From NCBI GenBank assembly GCA_025463135.1, contig JAOAPY010000016.1, positions 185,525-249,524 on the forward strand: a stretch of DNA of 64,000 nt, in the 5' to 3' direction. This document shows positions 53,052 to 63,941 of the stretch, piece after piece; the first letter of the stretch is position 1; the number at the start of each line of letters is the position of its first letter. The notes under the pieces were generated by a model. The model saw only the letters and a program-made list of their open reading frames with translations. It was not told the DNA's origin and made no database searches. A program made the position numbers and the translations under genes. The DNA comes from Acidobacteriota bacterium. GTDB lineage: Bacteria > Acidobacteriota > Blastocatellia > Pyrinomonadales > Pyrinomonadaceae.

Positions 53052-53990
53052 CTAGAGTCCAAGCTTGTCCATCTCCGCCTTTTCATACTCACCGTCTTCG
53101 GCCGGATAACGCAGGTCTTTATCGATCTTTCCGGTCGCTTTGGCCAGGGACCAGATGATACTTTCGCCGGCCGGAACGATTTTTGGTTCAGCCGCAAAGA
53201 CCGGATCGGTGAACGCCTCTTCCGCATCAATCAGCTGCCAGCCTTTGCTCCTGAACATGTCCATCAAGTCGCCGAGAAAGAGCCCGTTCAAGAGATTGAA
53301 ATGCATCAGGATCGTATGCTTGACGTTACGACCCATAACTTTGCGGCCGAGCTCGTCATAGTACACGGCCCGATCCCACATGTGCTTGAGATAGAAATCG
53401 CGATAGGGCGCCACCTCGGCTTGCGGATCCTTTTCCAGCTTTATGCGCAAGCGCTCATCGATAATCCAGTCGGAGTTATCGATAGTTACATGACCAGTGC
53501 GATAGCCATGCTGTTTTAGAAAAGATCGGAAAGCGTCGCGCTTCTCGGCCGTGTTCCCTTCCTTCAACATCGGAAAGCGAAACAGTTTGCGAAAACGCGG
53601 GTAGCCTTTGAGAATTATTTCCGCGCGCAAAACGTCGTCTGCGTACGCGGCCGTGGTCATACGGGGATCATTGTAATTTCTATGAGAGTAGGTGTGGTTG
53701 CCAATCACATGGCCCGCAGTGTCCCACTCCTTGAGGAGGTTCTTGCCGGTCTCGCTGTCAGCATTGCGACCAATAACGAACAGCGCGGCTTTGATCGAAT
53801 GCGATCGCAACGCTCCAAGAATCGCGTTGTTGCGTTCGTCAGCGCTGAGCCTGACCGCATTGGCCCAGTTGAAGTCGTCCATGGTTATAGCGAGTTGCGA
53901 GGGAGGTGTCGCGGCTGAAAGCTTAAGGCTTCCTAACCCCAAAGCAACCGTTGATACTGCAATCGTCTTTGTAAAATTTCTTCGATTCAT
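53052..53990 (-). CDS. Polysaccharide deacetylase family protein (NodB fold)
   Basis: A 312-residue exported protein. An RR-containing signal (NRRNFTKTIAVSTVALGLGS) leads to a NodB-type domain. TMDDFNW holds the catalytic/metal Asp pair (D38, D39), GNHTYSHRNYN holds metal His residues (H99, H103), and FRFPMLKEGN and ILMHFNLL match later motifs. Such enzymes remove acetyl groups from peptidoglycan or other glycans in the periplasm. N replaces the usual residue after the Asp pair, so the substrate cannot be named. No clear lipobox. Confidence 0.9.
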   Translation of the reverse strand: MNRRNFTKTIAVSTVALGLGSLKLSAATPPSQLAITMDDFNWANAVRLSADERNNAILGALRSHSIKAALFVIGRNADSETGKNLLKEWDTAGHVIGNHTYSHRNYNDPRMTTAAYADDVLRAEIILKGYPRFRKLFRFPMLKEGNTAEKRDAFRSFLKQHGYRTGHVTIDNSDWIIDERLRIKLEKDPQAEVAPYRDFYLKHMWDRAVYYDELGRKVMGRNVKHTILMHFNLLNGLFLGDLMDMFRSKGWQLIDAEEAFTDPVFAAEPKIVPAGESIIWSLAKATGKIDKDLRYPAEDGEYEKAEMDKLGL

Positions 53991-54105
53991 GATGTTGACA
54001 GTGCTCGCATCTCAGAAGTCCCTCGTTATTGATTTCCTTTTGCACCCTTGCGCTTTCGGGAAATTTATTCTCCCCCAAAGGCGCGAAGACGCAAAAACAA
54101 TGCAT

Positions 54106-55716
54106 TCACATCGTGGCGCTCTCGCGATATTCGCCCCAGACCGTGCGCAGTCGATTGCCGATTTCCCCGACCGTGACAAATGCCTCAACGCAATTCAGAA
54201 TACGCGGCAACAAGTTTTCCGTGCCGCGGGCAGCTTCTTCCAATTTAGCGAGGGCGTCTTCGGCAGTCGCGGCATCGCGGCTGTCGCGTACGGCGCGGAC
54301 CCGCGCGATCTGCTCCTGCTCGATTGCCGGATCAACCCGCAAGGTCGGTATCGAAGTTCCTTCGGCCTCTCGAAACTTGTTAACTCCAACCACGATCGTG
54401 TCTTCGGTTTCGACCGCCCGTTGATAGCGATACGCGGCTTCCTGAATTTCGCGCTGCACAAATCCCGTTTCGATCGCCCGCAGCATGCCGCCCATCGCAT
54501 CGATTCGCTCGATGTACTCCACCGCTCGGGCTTCGACTTCATTTGTAAGTGATTCGATCGCAAACGAACCCGCCAGCGGATCGGCGGTATCAACGACGCC
54601 AGACTCATGCGCTATTACTTGTTGCGTGCGCAAAGCCAGGCGAACTGCTTGTTCCGTCGGCAGTCCGAGGGCTTCATCCATGGCATTCGTATGCAGCGAT
54701 TGTGTTCCCCCCAACACTGCCGCCAGGGCCTGTATCGTCGTGCGAACCACATTCACTTCCGGCTGTTGCGCCGTCAATGAAGACCCGGCGGTTTGGGTAT
54801 GAAATCTCAGCATCAACGAACGCGGATCGCGCGCCCGGAACCGCTCGCTCATGATCCTGGCCCACAGCCGGCGCGCGGCGCGGTACTTGGCAATTTCTTC
54901 GAGCAGGTTATTGTGAGCATTGAAAAAGAATGAGATGCGCGGCGCGAAATCATCAACCTGCAAGCCTGCCTCGAGCGCCGCTTCCACGTAGGTGATGGCA
55001 TCGGCAAGCGTAAAAGCCAGCTCCTGCACGGCCGTCGATCCGGCCTCGCGAATGTGATAGCCGCTAATCGATATCGTGTTCCAGTTGGGAACTTCGCGCG
55101 CGCAGAAAGCAAACAAGTCCGTCACCAGGCGCAACGAAGGCGAAGGTGGGTAAATGTAAGTACCGCGCGCTATGTACTCTTTGAGAATGTCGTTCTGGAC
55201 TGTCCCTTTGAGTTTGTGCAGCGGGATATTTTGTTTTCGGCCGACCGCCAGGTAAAGACAGAGCAACGTCGACGCGGTGGCGTTAATAGTCATCGAAGTC
55301 GACACATTGTCGAGAGGAATTCCCTCAAAGAGCCGCTGCATGTCGGCGAGCGAATCAATAGCGACGCCGACCTTGCCTACTTCGCCGGCTGCCAGCGGAT
55401 CATCCGAATCCAATCCAATCTGGGTGGGCAAATCGAAAGCCACGGACAATCCCGAAGTGCCATGGGCCAGCAGGTATTTGTATCGCGCATTCGATTCTTC
55501 AGCCGTCGCGTAACCCGCATACTGCCGCATGGTCCACAGGCGGCCCCGGTACATATTTGGGTAGATGCCGCGGGTGTAGGGGAACTCCCCCGGCGCGCCC
55601 AGATCACGTTCGTAATCGAGCTGTTCGGTATTCGCGGGATTAAAGTCAGGCGGCAGCTCGATCCCCGAAGTCGTTTCAAAGCGTTCGCGTCGTTCCTTCT
55701 GGGTCTTGGTTACCAT
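54106..55716 (-). CDS. mcmA1: Methylmalonyl-CoA mutase large (substrate-binding) subunit
   Basis: A 536-residue protein with the (beta/alpha)8 barrel of methylmalonyl-CoA mutase: [56 protein letters not shown] and [18 protein letters not shown] are all diagnostic. The C-terminal B12-binding domain is missing, as in the archaeal/two-gene form where a separate small subunit carries cobalamin. That small subunit is not in this window. The enzyme interconverts methylmalonyl-CoA and succinyl-CoA, useful for propionyl-CoA use. It is divergent from the methyltransferase gene. Confidence 0.96.
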   Translation of the reverse strand: MVTKTQKERRERFETTSGIELPPDFNPANTEQLDYERDLGAPGEFPYTRGIYPNMYRGRLWTMRQYAGYATAEESNARYKYLLAHGTSGLSVAFDLPTQIGLDSDDPLAAGEVGKVGVAIDSLADMQRLFEGIPLDNVSTSMTINATASTLLCLYLAVGRKQNIPLHKLKGTVQNDILKEYIARGTYIYPPSPSLRLVTDLFAFCAREVPNWNTISISGYHIREAGSTAVQELAFTLADAITYVEAALEAGLQVDDFAPRISFFFNAHNNLLEEIAKYRAARRLWARIMSERFRARDPRSLMLRFHTQTAGSSLTAQQPEVNVVRTTIQALAAVLGGTQSLHTNAMDEALGLPTEQAVRLALRTQQVIAHESGVVDTADPLAGSFAIESLTNEVEARAVEYIERIDAMGGMLRAIETGFVQREIQEAAYRYQRAVETEDTIVVGVNKFREAEGTSIPTLRVDPAIEQEQIARVRAVRDSRDAATAEDALAKLEEAARGTENLLPRILNCVEAFVTVGEIGNRLRTVWGEYRESATM

Positions 55717-56108
55717 GATCGATAGAGTCGGTCGTTGCTGCCGATCTCCTCTTTTCGTGCCGACAGCTCGAGCGGTCGAAGCCTAACATAGCCCTGTTGT
55801 GCCCGCAATTTCGTTCGCTCGCAGTCGCTTGTTCCTCGGCTTTGCCGCCGCACAGTGCGGTGAGACTTTGCCTCACCGGTGCAATTCAACTTGGAATCTT
55901 GAGGCTATGCCTCGGTTCAGATCTTCGAAGCGTAGCCTCTCATCTTTCAAAAATACGCCACGGTTAGGCGGAACCTTGCCGCACTGCGCGGCGGCAAAGC
56001 CGCAGAATCGCGGCGTAACACGCAAGGTTGTCAATTTCTCAACCCCTTCAACATTAAGAAGGTGCCTCAGTGGCGAAACGCTGCCCGTCTATGCCACAGT
56101 ACCTCCCA
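55717..56108. other. Divergent region with a large inverted repeat
   Basis: 392 bp without a convincing gene. A 166-bp structure (55837-56002) dominates. The remaining 100 bp before the methyltransferase gene must hold its promoter and leader. Confidence 0.5.
55837..56002. repeat. Inverted repeat with CGGCTTTGCCGCCGCA.. arms
   Basis: Arms 55837-55860 and 55979-56002 are near-complementary over 24 bp. Inside are smaller hairpins (GGTGAGACTTTGCCTCACC at 55859-55877; GAGGCTATGCCTC at 55902-55914; GCGTAGCC-type sequence). The repeated TTTGCC/TATGCC turns suggest a family of small hairpins in series. Confidence 0.75.
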
Positions 56109-57272
56109 ATGAACAGTGTCATAGTAAATAAGCGCGGGGCCGATCGTGTTCGCAAGGGACATCTTTGGATCTATCGCAGCGATATTGTCGACAATGGCGG
56201 CTGCGCGGGCGGCTCGATCGTAAGCGTGAGCGATCCGCGGGGAAACTTTGTCGGCCAGGCCCTTTTCAGCGACCTTTCAGAGATTACACTTCGGCTTTTG
56301 ACTCAGTCCGATGAAACAATCGATCGCGAATGGTGGCGCCGGCGCATCCTTGAAGCCGCGGGCAGACGCCGACGGATTGTCGCGGATGCGAATGCTTACC
56401 GACTGGTTTATTCGGAAGGCGATCTGCTGTCGTCCCTGATTATCGATGTCTATGACGACGTGTTCGTGTTGCAAACGTTGTCCCAGGGCACGGAAGCGGT
56501 CAAGCAGCTGCTGGTTGAATTGCTCAGGGAAGAATTTGCGCCGCGCGCGATTGTCGAGCGCAATGACTTGCGTGTCCGCCAACTGGAAGGATTGGAAATG
56601 ATCGCCGGTCCGCTCTATGGCGATTGCCCGGACGAGCTGGAAATTGTCCAGCACGGCGTTCGCTATATCGTCTCGCCGCTCTCCGGACAGAAGACCGGAT
56701 CGTTTCTCGACCAGCGAGAGAATCGGCTGGCCGCGAACGCCGTCGCACACGGGCGAGCTCTCGATTGCTTTACCTTTACGGGCGCTTTCGCGCTCAACCT
56801 GGCGACCGCCTGCACCAGTGTGCTGGGTGTCGATATCTCCGCCGCGGCGGTGGCCGCCGCGCGTCGCAATGCTGATTTGAACGGCGCGACCAACGTCGAG
56901 TTTGTTGAAGCAAATGTGTTTGATTTGCTGCGCGAATTGGAGAGCAGCGGCGAACGCTTCGATACTATCGTCCTGGACCCGCCTGCATTTGCGAAAAATC
57001 GCTCCAGCATTAAAGCCGCGGCGCGTGGGTACAAGGAAATCAATCTGCGCGCGATCAAATTACTCAGTCCGGGAGGAGTACTGATTAGCTGCACCTGCTC
57101 TTATCACATGTCTGAAGAGATGTTTCTAGAGATCATCGCCGGAGCGGCCAACGATGCGCGGCGGAAGTTGCAGTTGGTAGAAAAAAGAATTCAGGCGAGC
57201 GATCATCCAGTGCTGTTCGGAATGCCTGAGACCTACTATTTGAAGTGCGTCATCGCTCGCGTGGTGGACTGA
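56109..57272 (+). CDS. Class I SAM-dependent rRNA methyltransferase, RlmI-like
   Basis: A 387-residue enzyme. The N-terminal PUA-like domain has NKRGADRVRKGHLWIYRSDI. The RlmI/RlmK-type middle has YRLVYSEGDLLSSLIIDVYD. The Rossmann methyltransferase has LDCFTFTGAFALNLA, VLGVDISAAAV and LDPPAFAKNRSS, ending SCSYHMSEEMF-type CTCSYHMSEEMF with the catalytic Cys region. It probably methylates a cytosine of 23S rRNA. The ATG at 56109 gives the family N-terminus; ATGs at 56070 and 56091 are possible but add unrelated residues. Confidence 0.92.
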   Translation: MNSVIVNKRGADRVRKGHLWIYRSDIVDNGGCAGGSIVSVSDPRGNFVGQALFSDLSEITLRLLTQSDETIDREWWRRRILEAAGRRRRIVADANAYRLVYSEGDLLSSLIIDVYDDVFVLQTLSQGTEAVKQLLVELLREEFAPRAIVERNDLRVRQLEGLEMIAGPLYGDCPDELEIVQHGVRYIVSPLSGQKTGSFLDQRENRLAANAVAHGRALDCFTFTGAFALNLATACTSVLGVDISAAAVAAARRNADLNGATNVEFVEANVFDLLRELESSGERFDTIVLDPPAFAKNRSSIKAAARGYKEINLRAIKLLSPGGVLISCTCSYHMSEEMFLEIIAGAANDARRKLQLVEKRIQASDHPVLFGMPETYYLKCVIARVVD

Positions 57273-57317
57273 CATCAGAAGTACAACAAAGTGGAGGCTT
57301 CTTCTCATCGAAAGTAA

Positions 57318-57343
57318 CGACGAACTAAATCAGTTTGTCGGAC
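57318..57343. repeat. Half copy of the GTCCGACAAACT palindrome family
   Basis: ACGACGAACTAAATCAGTTTG followed by TCGGAC, with a short internal stem. It lies between the converging methyltransferase and S41 protease genes, 5 bp from the protease stop. Confidence 0.65.
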
Positions 57344-57347
57344 AGGG

Positions 57348-59045
57348 TCAGCCTTGCGAAGCAGCATTGCGCACGCTTTCAGCAAGACGCCTGGCGTCCG
57401 GCAAAGCTTCGATGGCGCGCATGACTTGCGGATCGCTGTCAAGCAAGACTCTTGCCCCGTCGTCAGCGCCATACGCCGCGGTAATGATCTGTTCGCGCAG
57501 ACGCAGCTTAACGAAATCGAGCTCACTCTCAACCTGTGCGAGTGTCAGTCCGGCATTTGCATCAGCTTTGACGTAATTGCGAAATGCTTCGAGAACCTGA
57601 TCAGTGATCGGATAATCTGTAGCCTTGGGGGTGCGTCCGTACTGAACCTTGTCGACCCGATAAGAATCCAACCCGGGAATCGCACCTGCTGTCAGCTGGC
57701 GTGTGAAATAGAATGCTTCGTCAATGATCCGGTTGCGCAAAAGACTTCCGGCGGGCAGCTTGCTCTCAATGTCCGGCGTAATCCCACCGCCACCATAGAA
57801 GACTCGGCCGGCTGCTGTCTTAACCGCCGGACCGGTGGGAAGATGCGGTGGCGGCGACGCCTGGGACAAAGCCGGTTGGGGAGTCTTTGGCGAGCCTGAC
57901 GGCGACGGCTCAGGGACTTCCGCGTCGTGGCGCACGTAATAATCGTAGAACGATCCGCTTGAATAGTCCCTCTGCAGAGATCGGCCGTATGGCGTGTAGT
58001 AGCGCGCTGTAGTAAGTGTCAACCCGGTGTTGCCCGGCAGCGGAAATATTCTTTGCACCAGACCTTTACCGAAACTTGTTTCGCCGACGATCAGCCCTCG
58101 GCCCTGGTCCTGAATAGCACCCGCTACAATCTCGGAAGCCGAAGCGGTGTTGCGATTGATCAGGACCACCAGCGGTACGTCCTCGGGATCTGTGCCCTTG
58201 GATTTATAGACCACTGGATCGCTGTATTCTGTGCGGCCTTTGACGGAAACGATTACCTGTCCGCGGGGAAGAAACTCGCTGGAAACATCAATCGCCTGCT
58301 CCAGCAACCCACCGGGATTGCCGCGCAAGTCCAGTATCAACTGGCGCATGCCTTCGCTTTTCAGTTTCACAAGGCTCTCACGCAACTCGTCATCGCTGGT
58401 GCGCTGGAATCCACCTGTTAGACCGACATAGCCGGTGCCCGGACGAACCATGTAGGCGTTGCGAATCGTCGGTAAGGCCACGGCATCGCGCACGATTGTG
58501 AAGTAGAGTGGGCTTTCGGATCCGGCGCGTTCAACCTTCAGCTTGACTGCCTCGCCGCGGGCGCCGCGCACATTCTTTGAAACCTGCTGGCTGTCCCAAC
58601 TGCGAGCGTCTTTGCCATCCACTTCGACAATGCGATCGCCATAGCGTAGGCCGGCGCGCGCGGCCGGAGTGTCCTGCACTGTCGATTGAATGTACACGCC
58701 GTCGCGATGTTGATTGATGGTGACGCCAATACCGTAAAAGCGCGAATCCTGATCTTCCTTCAGCTTGCGGAACTCGTTGTAGGGAAAGTACGACGAGTGT
58801 GGATCCAGAGTGGACAGCATTCCCTGAATCGCGGCCTGAGTGGCCTTTTCGTAATCGATGTCACCCGCATAGTTTGTCGAGACCATATCTATGGCCTCGT
58901 TGTAGTCATCCTCGATATCGTCAGTCACCGTGTAGAGAGGTACGCCCGACGATGACTTAGCGCGACGGACATGCTTTGAAGCGCCACCCGCAAGGGTCGC
59001 CAAAAGAACTATGGAACCTGCAACGATGAGAAAATTTCTGGTCAT
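57348..59045 (-). CDS. ctpA: S41 family C-terminal processing peptidase
   Basis: A 565-residue exported or anchored protease. The signal/anchor is residues 5-21 (FLIVAGSIVLLATLAGG). The N-terminal helices precede a PDZ domain (~105-180; GIGVTINQHRDGVYIQSTV). The S41 core has LDLRGNPGG, the nucleophile S304 (NTASASEIVAGA) and general base K327 (GETSFGKGLVQ). A Pro/Ser-rich insertion (~380-415) separates the core from a helical C-terminus. It trims C-termini of periplasmic proteins. The length exceeds typical CtpA (about 430) because of the tail. Confidence 0.95.
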   Translation of the reverse strand: MTRNFLIVAGSIVLLATLAGGASKHVRRAKSSSGVPLYTVTDDIEDDYNEAIDMVSTNYAGDIDYEKATQAAIQGMLSTLDPHSSYFPYNEFRKLKEDQDSRFYGIGVTINQHRDGVYIQSTVQDTPAARAGLRYGDRIVEVDGKDARSWDSQQVSKNVRGARGEAVKLKVERAGSESPLYFTIVRDAVALPTIRNAYMVRPGTGYVGLTGGFQRTSDDELRESLVKLKSEGMRQLILDLRGNPGGLLEQAIDVSSEFLPRGQVIVSVKGRTEYSDPVVYKSKGTDPEDVPLVVLINRNTASASEIVAGAIQDQGRGLIVGETSFGKGLVQRIFPLPGNTGLTLTTARYYTPYGRSLQRDYSSGSFYDYYVRHDAEVPEPSPSGSPKTPQPALSQASPPPHLPTGPAVKTAAGRVFYGGGGITPDIESKLPAGSLLRNRIIDEAFYFTRQLTAGAIPGLDSYRVDKVQYGRTPKATDYPITDQVLEAFRNYVKADANAGLTLAQVESELDFVKLRLREQIITAAYGADDGARVLLDSDPQVMRAIEALPDARRLAESVRNAASQG

Positions 59046-59190
59046 TCTCTGCTGTCAGCGATCAGTGTTTTTTGCTGCACACGTTCGATGCTACTCAGTC
59101 TGATTCGCTCACTTATCGCCTTGAAATATAACACAGGCGGCGCTGCTGACCCGAAAGCCGCCGCCTTAATATGTATTGCTTCTTTGGCGA

Positions 59191-59270
59191 CAGGTGTTCA
59201 GAGTACCGACTTCAGTCGAGTTTTTCCGCGAGCCAAAGGCCCGCCTGGAAGGCCGTACTCTAAACGCCTG
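59191..59270. repeat. Inverted repeat with CAGGTGTTCAGAGTAC.. arms
   Basis: CAGGTGTTCAGAGTACCGAC (59191-59210) pairs imperfectly with GGCCGTACTCTAAACGCCTG (59251-59270). A second hairpin, GCGGCGCACCCGAAAGGTGC, follows at 59283-59302. Both lie in the divergent gap before the glycosyltransferase gene. Confidence 0.7.
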
Positions 59271-59331
59271 TTGGCACCACCGGCGGCGCACCCGAAAGGT
59301 GCGGCGTCAAGTCGTATGTTATAGTGCGGGA

Positions 59332-60162
59332 ATGGCGCCGTCGCTCTCAATTGTTGTGCCCGCATACAACGAAGCGGCGCGCCTGGTCCAAAGCCTGCCG
59401 GTTATTCTTGATTACCTGAATAAAACAAATCCCGGCGCCGAACTAATAGTGGTTGACGATGGTTCAACCGACGATACTGCCGCTGTGTCAACACACGCTT
59501 TGGCGAATTCCGGCAGCATTAGTGCGCGCGTGATTAGTTATGAAACGAACCGTGGCAAGGGCTATGCGGTGCGCCGCGGTCTGCTCGACTGTCAGGGGCC
59601 CGTGGCGCTTTTCTCGGATGCCGACCTTTCATCGCCAATCACTGAAGTCCCGAAATTGATCGGGCCAATCGAGCAGGGCGAATATGACGTCACGTTTGGC
59701 TCGCGCGCATTGGACCGGCGACTGATTGGTATCCATCAGCCGTGGCGTCGCGAACAGGGCGGACGCGTCTTTAATCTAATTGTGCGGCTGGCAACTGGTC
59801 TGCCTTACTGGGACACGCAATGCGGCTTCAAGGCCTTTCGCATGAGCGCCTGCCGTCCCCTGTTTGAGGCGGCGACAATCGACCGGTTCGGTTTCGATGT
59901 GGAGTTGCTTTACGTCGCCCAATTGGCCGGCTTGCGACTGAAGGAAATTCCCGTGCGCTGGGATCACAAGGTGGGTATGCTCGACGCGTCCGCCAACTAC
60001 GCGCGCGACAGTATGCGCATGGTGAGCGAAGTCAAAAGAATTCGCCGGCAGGTTGATAAGGGAATTTATACTGAAGCCATCAGCGCCGCCCGCACAATGT
60101 CGCTGGTGGAACAGAAGCAAGCGCTGCACAACAGCGGGGCGCCGGGAATGCAGAAGCTGTAA
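59332..60162 (+). CDS. GT2 glycosyltransferase, dolichyl/polyprenyl-phosphate sugar synthase-like
   Basis: A 276-residue GT-A fold enzyme. It starts LSIVVPAYNEAARLVQSLPV, then VVDDGSTDDTA, YETNRGKGYAVRRGL, the metal-binding DAD (residues 96-98, FSDADLSSP), GSRALD and YWDTQCGFKAFR. The GFDVELLYVAQLAG segment is typical of dolichyl-phosphate beta-glucosyltransferase-like bacterial enzymes, which charge lipid phosphates with a sugar. There is no membrane helix. The ATG at 59332 is used because the upstream ORF extension crosses the palindromic repeat. Confidence 0.93.
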   Translation: MAPSLSIVVPAYNEAARLVQSLPVILDYLNKTNPGAELIVVDDGSTDDTAAVSTHALANSGSISARVISYETNRGKGYAVRRGLLDCQGPVALFSDADLSSPITEVPKLIGPIEQGEYDVTFGSRALDRRLIGIHQPWRREQGGRVFNLIVRLATGLPYWDTQCGFKAFRMSACRPLFEAATIDRFGFDVELLYVAQLAGLRLKEIPVRWDHKVGMLDASANYARDSMRMVSEVKRIRRQVDKGIYTEAISAARTMSLVEQKQALHNSGAPGMQKL

Positions 60163-60230
60163 TCCGGCAGCCGATTCGCGTTGGGACCTGATGGCCATTG
60201 TGCTACGATCCGATCGCTCCAGAGACCACC

Positions 60231-60863
60231 ATGAAAGAAGTTCAACCAGTTGACTCGAGTTCCAGCGTTCTGCGGCAGGTGGACGAGTTTTTCATGAATA
60301 CGAGTCCAGTTCAGCACACTTTGCGCAACATCGCGCGGCGTTTGTCACATGAAAAGATCGATTATGTGGTAATCGGAGGAATGGCACTGGCACTACACGG
60401 CCTGGTAAGGCCAACCCTGGACGTCGATCTGCTCATGACTGGCGAAGGCTTGAAGGAGTTTCAGAATAGACTCGTAGGCCGTGGTTATGTGCCATTGTTT
60501 TCCGGCGCCAAAAAACATTTTCGAGATACTGAAACAGGAGTGAATGTCGAGATCATTACAGCAGGGGAATACCCCGGAGACGGTAAGCCAAAACCTGTCG
60601 TATTTCCCGCACCGACTGATGTAGCCGTAACCATCGGCGAGATTAGCGTCGTGCGACTTGAGAGCTTGATTGAACTCAAACTTGCCTCAGGGCTGAGCGC
60701 CCGGCATCGAGAACTCCGAGACTTGGCCGATGTGCAGCAATTAATTGAGACTTTGAAACTCCCGCAAAACTTTGGCGCAAAACTAGACGGTTCAGTCAGG
60801 GATGAATATCTAAATCTTTGGCAGTTGGCGCAGAAATCCGAAGAGGACAAGGCTCGGGATTAG
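60231..60863 (+). CDS. Nucleotidyltransferase-fold protein
   Basis: A 210-residue protein with a minimal nucleotidyltransferase fold: [20 protein letters not shown] then VDLLM, giving G49-G50 and D64/D66 in the GGxA...DxD pattern. [15 protein letters not shown] and [11 protein letters not shown] near the end are also typical of the AbiEii-like/uncharacterised NTase group. There is no neighbouring partner gene of toxin-antitoxin type; pdxJ follows after 23 bp. The role is unknown, possibly nucleotide transfer to a protein or tRNA. The ATG at 60231 is preferred over 60198. Confidence 0.82.
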   Translation: MKEVQPVDSSSSVLRQVDEFFMNTSPVQHTLRNIARRLSHEKIDYVVIGGMALALHGLVRPTLDVDLLMTGEGLKEFQNRLVGRGYVPLFSGAKKHFRDTETGVNVEIITAGEYPGDGKPKPVVFPAPTDVAVTIGEISVVRLESLIELKLASGLSARHRELRDLADVQQLIETLKLPQNFGAKLDGSVRDEYLNLWQLAQKSEEDKARD

Positions 60864-60886
60864 ACGCCGGGATACAGACTGTTAAC

Positions 60887-61636
60887 ATGACGGCCCGACT
60901 TAACGTAAACATCGATCATGTGGCCACCGTGCGCCAGGCGCGACGCGCGCCCGAACCGAGTGTTATTGCCGCGGCTATGATCTGCGAACTGGCCGGCGCC
61001 GACGGCATCACAGTCCATCTGCGCGGGGACCGCCGTCATATTCAGGATAGTGACGTACGTTTGCTGCGCGAGAGTGTCATCACCTATCTCAATCTGGAGA
61101 TGGCCGCGACTGAAGAGATGTTGAAAGTCGCACTCGACTCGCGACCCAATGCCGTGACGCTCGTGGCCGAGAATCCCAACGAGATCACCACTGAAGGCGG
61201 CTTGGACGTCAAAGCAAATCTGTCCATTGTGCGCGCGGGCGTCAACCGTCTGCGCGAGGGAGGAATTCTTTCCAGCCTCTTCATTGATCCTGACATGCCA
61301 CAAATTGAGGCCGCGCACGAAGTTAACGCGCAACAGGTGGAGTTATGCACCTCTGCCTATGCTCACGCGACTTTGGGAGCCACGGGCATACATGGCGAAG
61401 GATCGTTAAGGGCCAAGCACGAACTCCGGCGATTGAGAGAGGCTGCGACCCTCGCGTCACAGTATGGATTGCATGTCGCCGCCGGTCACGGCCTGACTTA
61501 CAGGAATGTGGGGCACGTGGCAGAGATTAGCGAGATTACCGAATTCAATATCGGTCACAACATCGTGGCGCGAGCGGTGTTTGTAGGATTGGACCAGGCA
61601 GTGCGCGAGATGCTTAGCGCTATCAGAACCGCGTGA
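60887..61636 (+). CDS. pdxJ: Pyridoxine 5'-phosphate synthase PdxJ
   Basis: A 249-residue TIM-barrel enzyme: [60 protein letters not shown], and [17 protein letters not shown] with the closing [14 protein letters not shown]. It condenses 1-deoxy-D-xylulose 5-phosphate with 3-amino-2-oxopropyl phosphate to give pyridoxine 5'-phosphate, the last ring-forming step of vitamin B6 synthesis. The ATG at 60887 matches the family start; an in-frame upstream start lies inside the nucleotidyltransferase gene. Confidence 0.97.
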   Translation: MTARLNVNIDHVATVRQARRAPEPSVIAAAMICELAGADGITVHLRGDRRHIQDSDVRLLRESVITYLNLEMAATEEMLKVALDSRPNAVTLVAENPNEITTEGGLDVKANLSIVRAGVNRLREGGILSSLFIDPDMPQIEAAHEVNAQQVELCTSAYAHATLGATGIHGEGSLRAKHELRRLREAATLASQYGLHVAAGHGLTYRNVGHVAEISEITEFNIGHNIVARAVFVGLDQAVREMLSAIRTA

Positions 61637-61638
61637 GT

Positions 61639-61719
61639 GTACGACAGGCTGTCAGCTTGTCGCTGTGTCCAACCGAAGATTGTGGTAAGGAAACTCTGCA
61701 GGCTGACAGCCTGCAGTAC
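61639..61719. repeat. Pair of hairpins (GACAGGCTGTCAGC.. / CTGCAGGCTGACAGCC..)
   Basis: Two hairpins separated by about 30 bp, of the same kind as 8411-8487. They fill the gap between the converging pdxJ and atpC genes and may end both transcripts. Confidence 0.8.
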
Positions 61720-61720
61720 A

Positions 61721-62137
61721 TCAACTGCGGGGCGTTGCACCGGCAAGCTGCAGCCGGACCATTGAGCGCTCGAGCTTGACGCGCGCTTTCTCAAAATCCT
61801 CTTCCAGCCCCGTCCAGTTACTCAAACTCTTTTCCATACGCTCGCGAGCCAAACGCGCCCGCGCGGCATCAATCTCTTCCGGTCGCTCGGCTATCTCAGC
61901 CAATACCGAAACACGGTCATCGTTAACTTCGACGAAACCGCCCGAGACGTGCAATTGCTGTGTGTGGCCCTCTTTGACATAGGCCAACACACCGGTTTGC
62001 AGACGCGAAATCAAAGGAGTGTGCCCGGGCAGAATACCCAACTCGCCGCCATAGCCAGGCACAGTGACCATATCGACAGATTCCGCCAGCACGCGGCGCT
62101 CAGGGGTGACTACTTCCAGTTGCAATTGTTCAGGCAT
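61721..62137 (-). CDS. atpC: F1F0 ATP synthase epsilon subunit
   Basis: A 138-residue epsilon subunit. The N-terminal beta-sandwich has LQLEVVTPERRVLAESVDMV and PGYGGELGILPGHTPLIS, with GGFVEVNDDRVSVLAE. The C-terminal helical hairpin (EEIDAARARLARERMEKSL) is the inhibitory part that can extend into the F1 head. The length is normal. It is downstream of atpD with a 58-bp gap that holds a palindromic repeat. Confidence 0.96.
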   Translation of the reverse strand: MPEQLQLEVVTPERRVLAESVDMVTVPGYGGELGILPGHTPLISRLQTGVLAYVKEGHTQQLHVSGGFVEVNDDRVSVLAEIAERPEEIDAARARLARERMEKSLSNWTGLEEDFEKARVKLERSMVRLQLAGATPRS

Positions 62138-62142
62138 AAATT

Positions 62143-63734
<1,592 letters not shown>

Positions 63735-63922
63735 CTATCGGCCTGTTCAGGCGAAAAACCGGAAGGTTTGAAAGCCAGACAAGATAACATAGCGCCCAAA
63801 ATCCGCAAAGCGAGGGTCGGAAAACAGGGACTGGTGCAGTTTGCTGGAAGTTGAAAATGCAATAGGTATACAGAACGCGGGTCGTGAGGTCCGTCGGATC
63901 GGCAGTATGAGGTCAGTACCAC

Positions 63923-63941
63923 CACGCGGTAGCGGGTGGGT
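63923..63941 (+). repeat. Single arm of the GGTAGCGGGTGGGT palindrome
   Basis: CACGCGGTAGCGGGTGGGT resembles the arm at 21345-21364. The partner would lie beyond the window or is lost. The rest of 63717-64000 shows no gene. Confidence 0.6.

Noticed and set aside
53012..53230. 73-residue extension of the unknown membrane protein
   Set aside because: It overlaps the deacetylase gene and would bury a signal peptide; the GTG at 53011 has a good ribosome site.
60231..60863. AbiEii-type toxin of a toxin-antitoxin pair
   Set aside because: The nucleotidyltransferase fold is there, but no antitoxin-like gene is adjacent and pdxJ follows directly.
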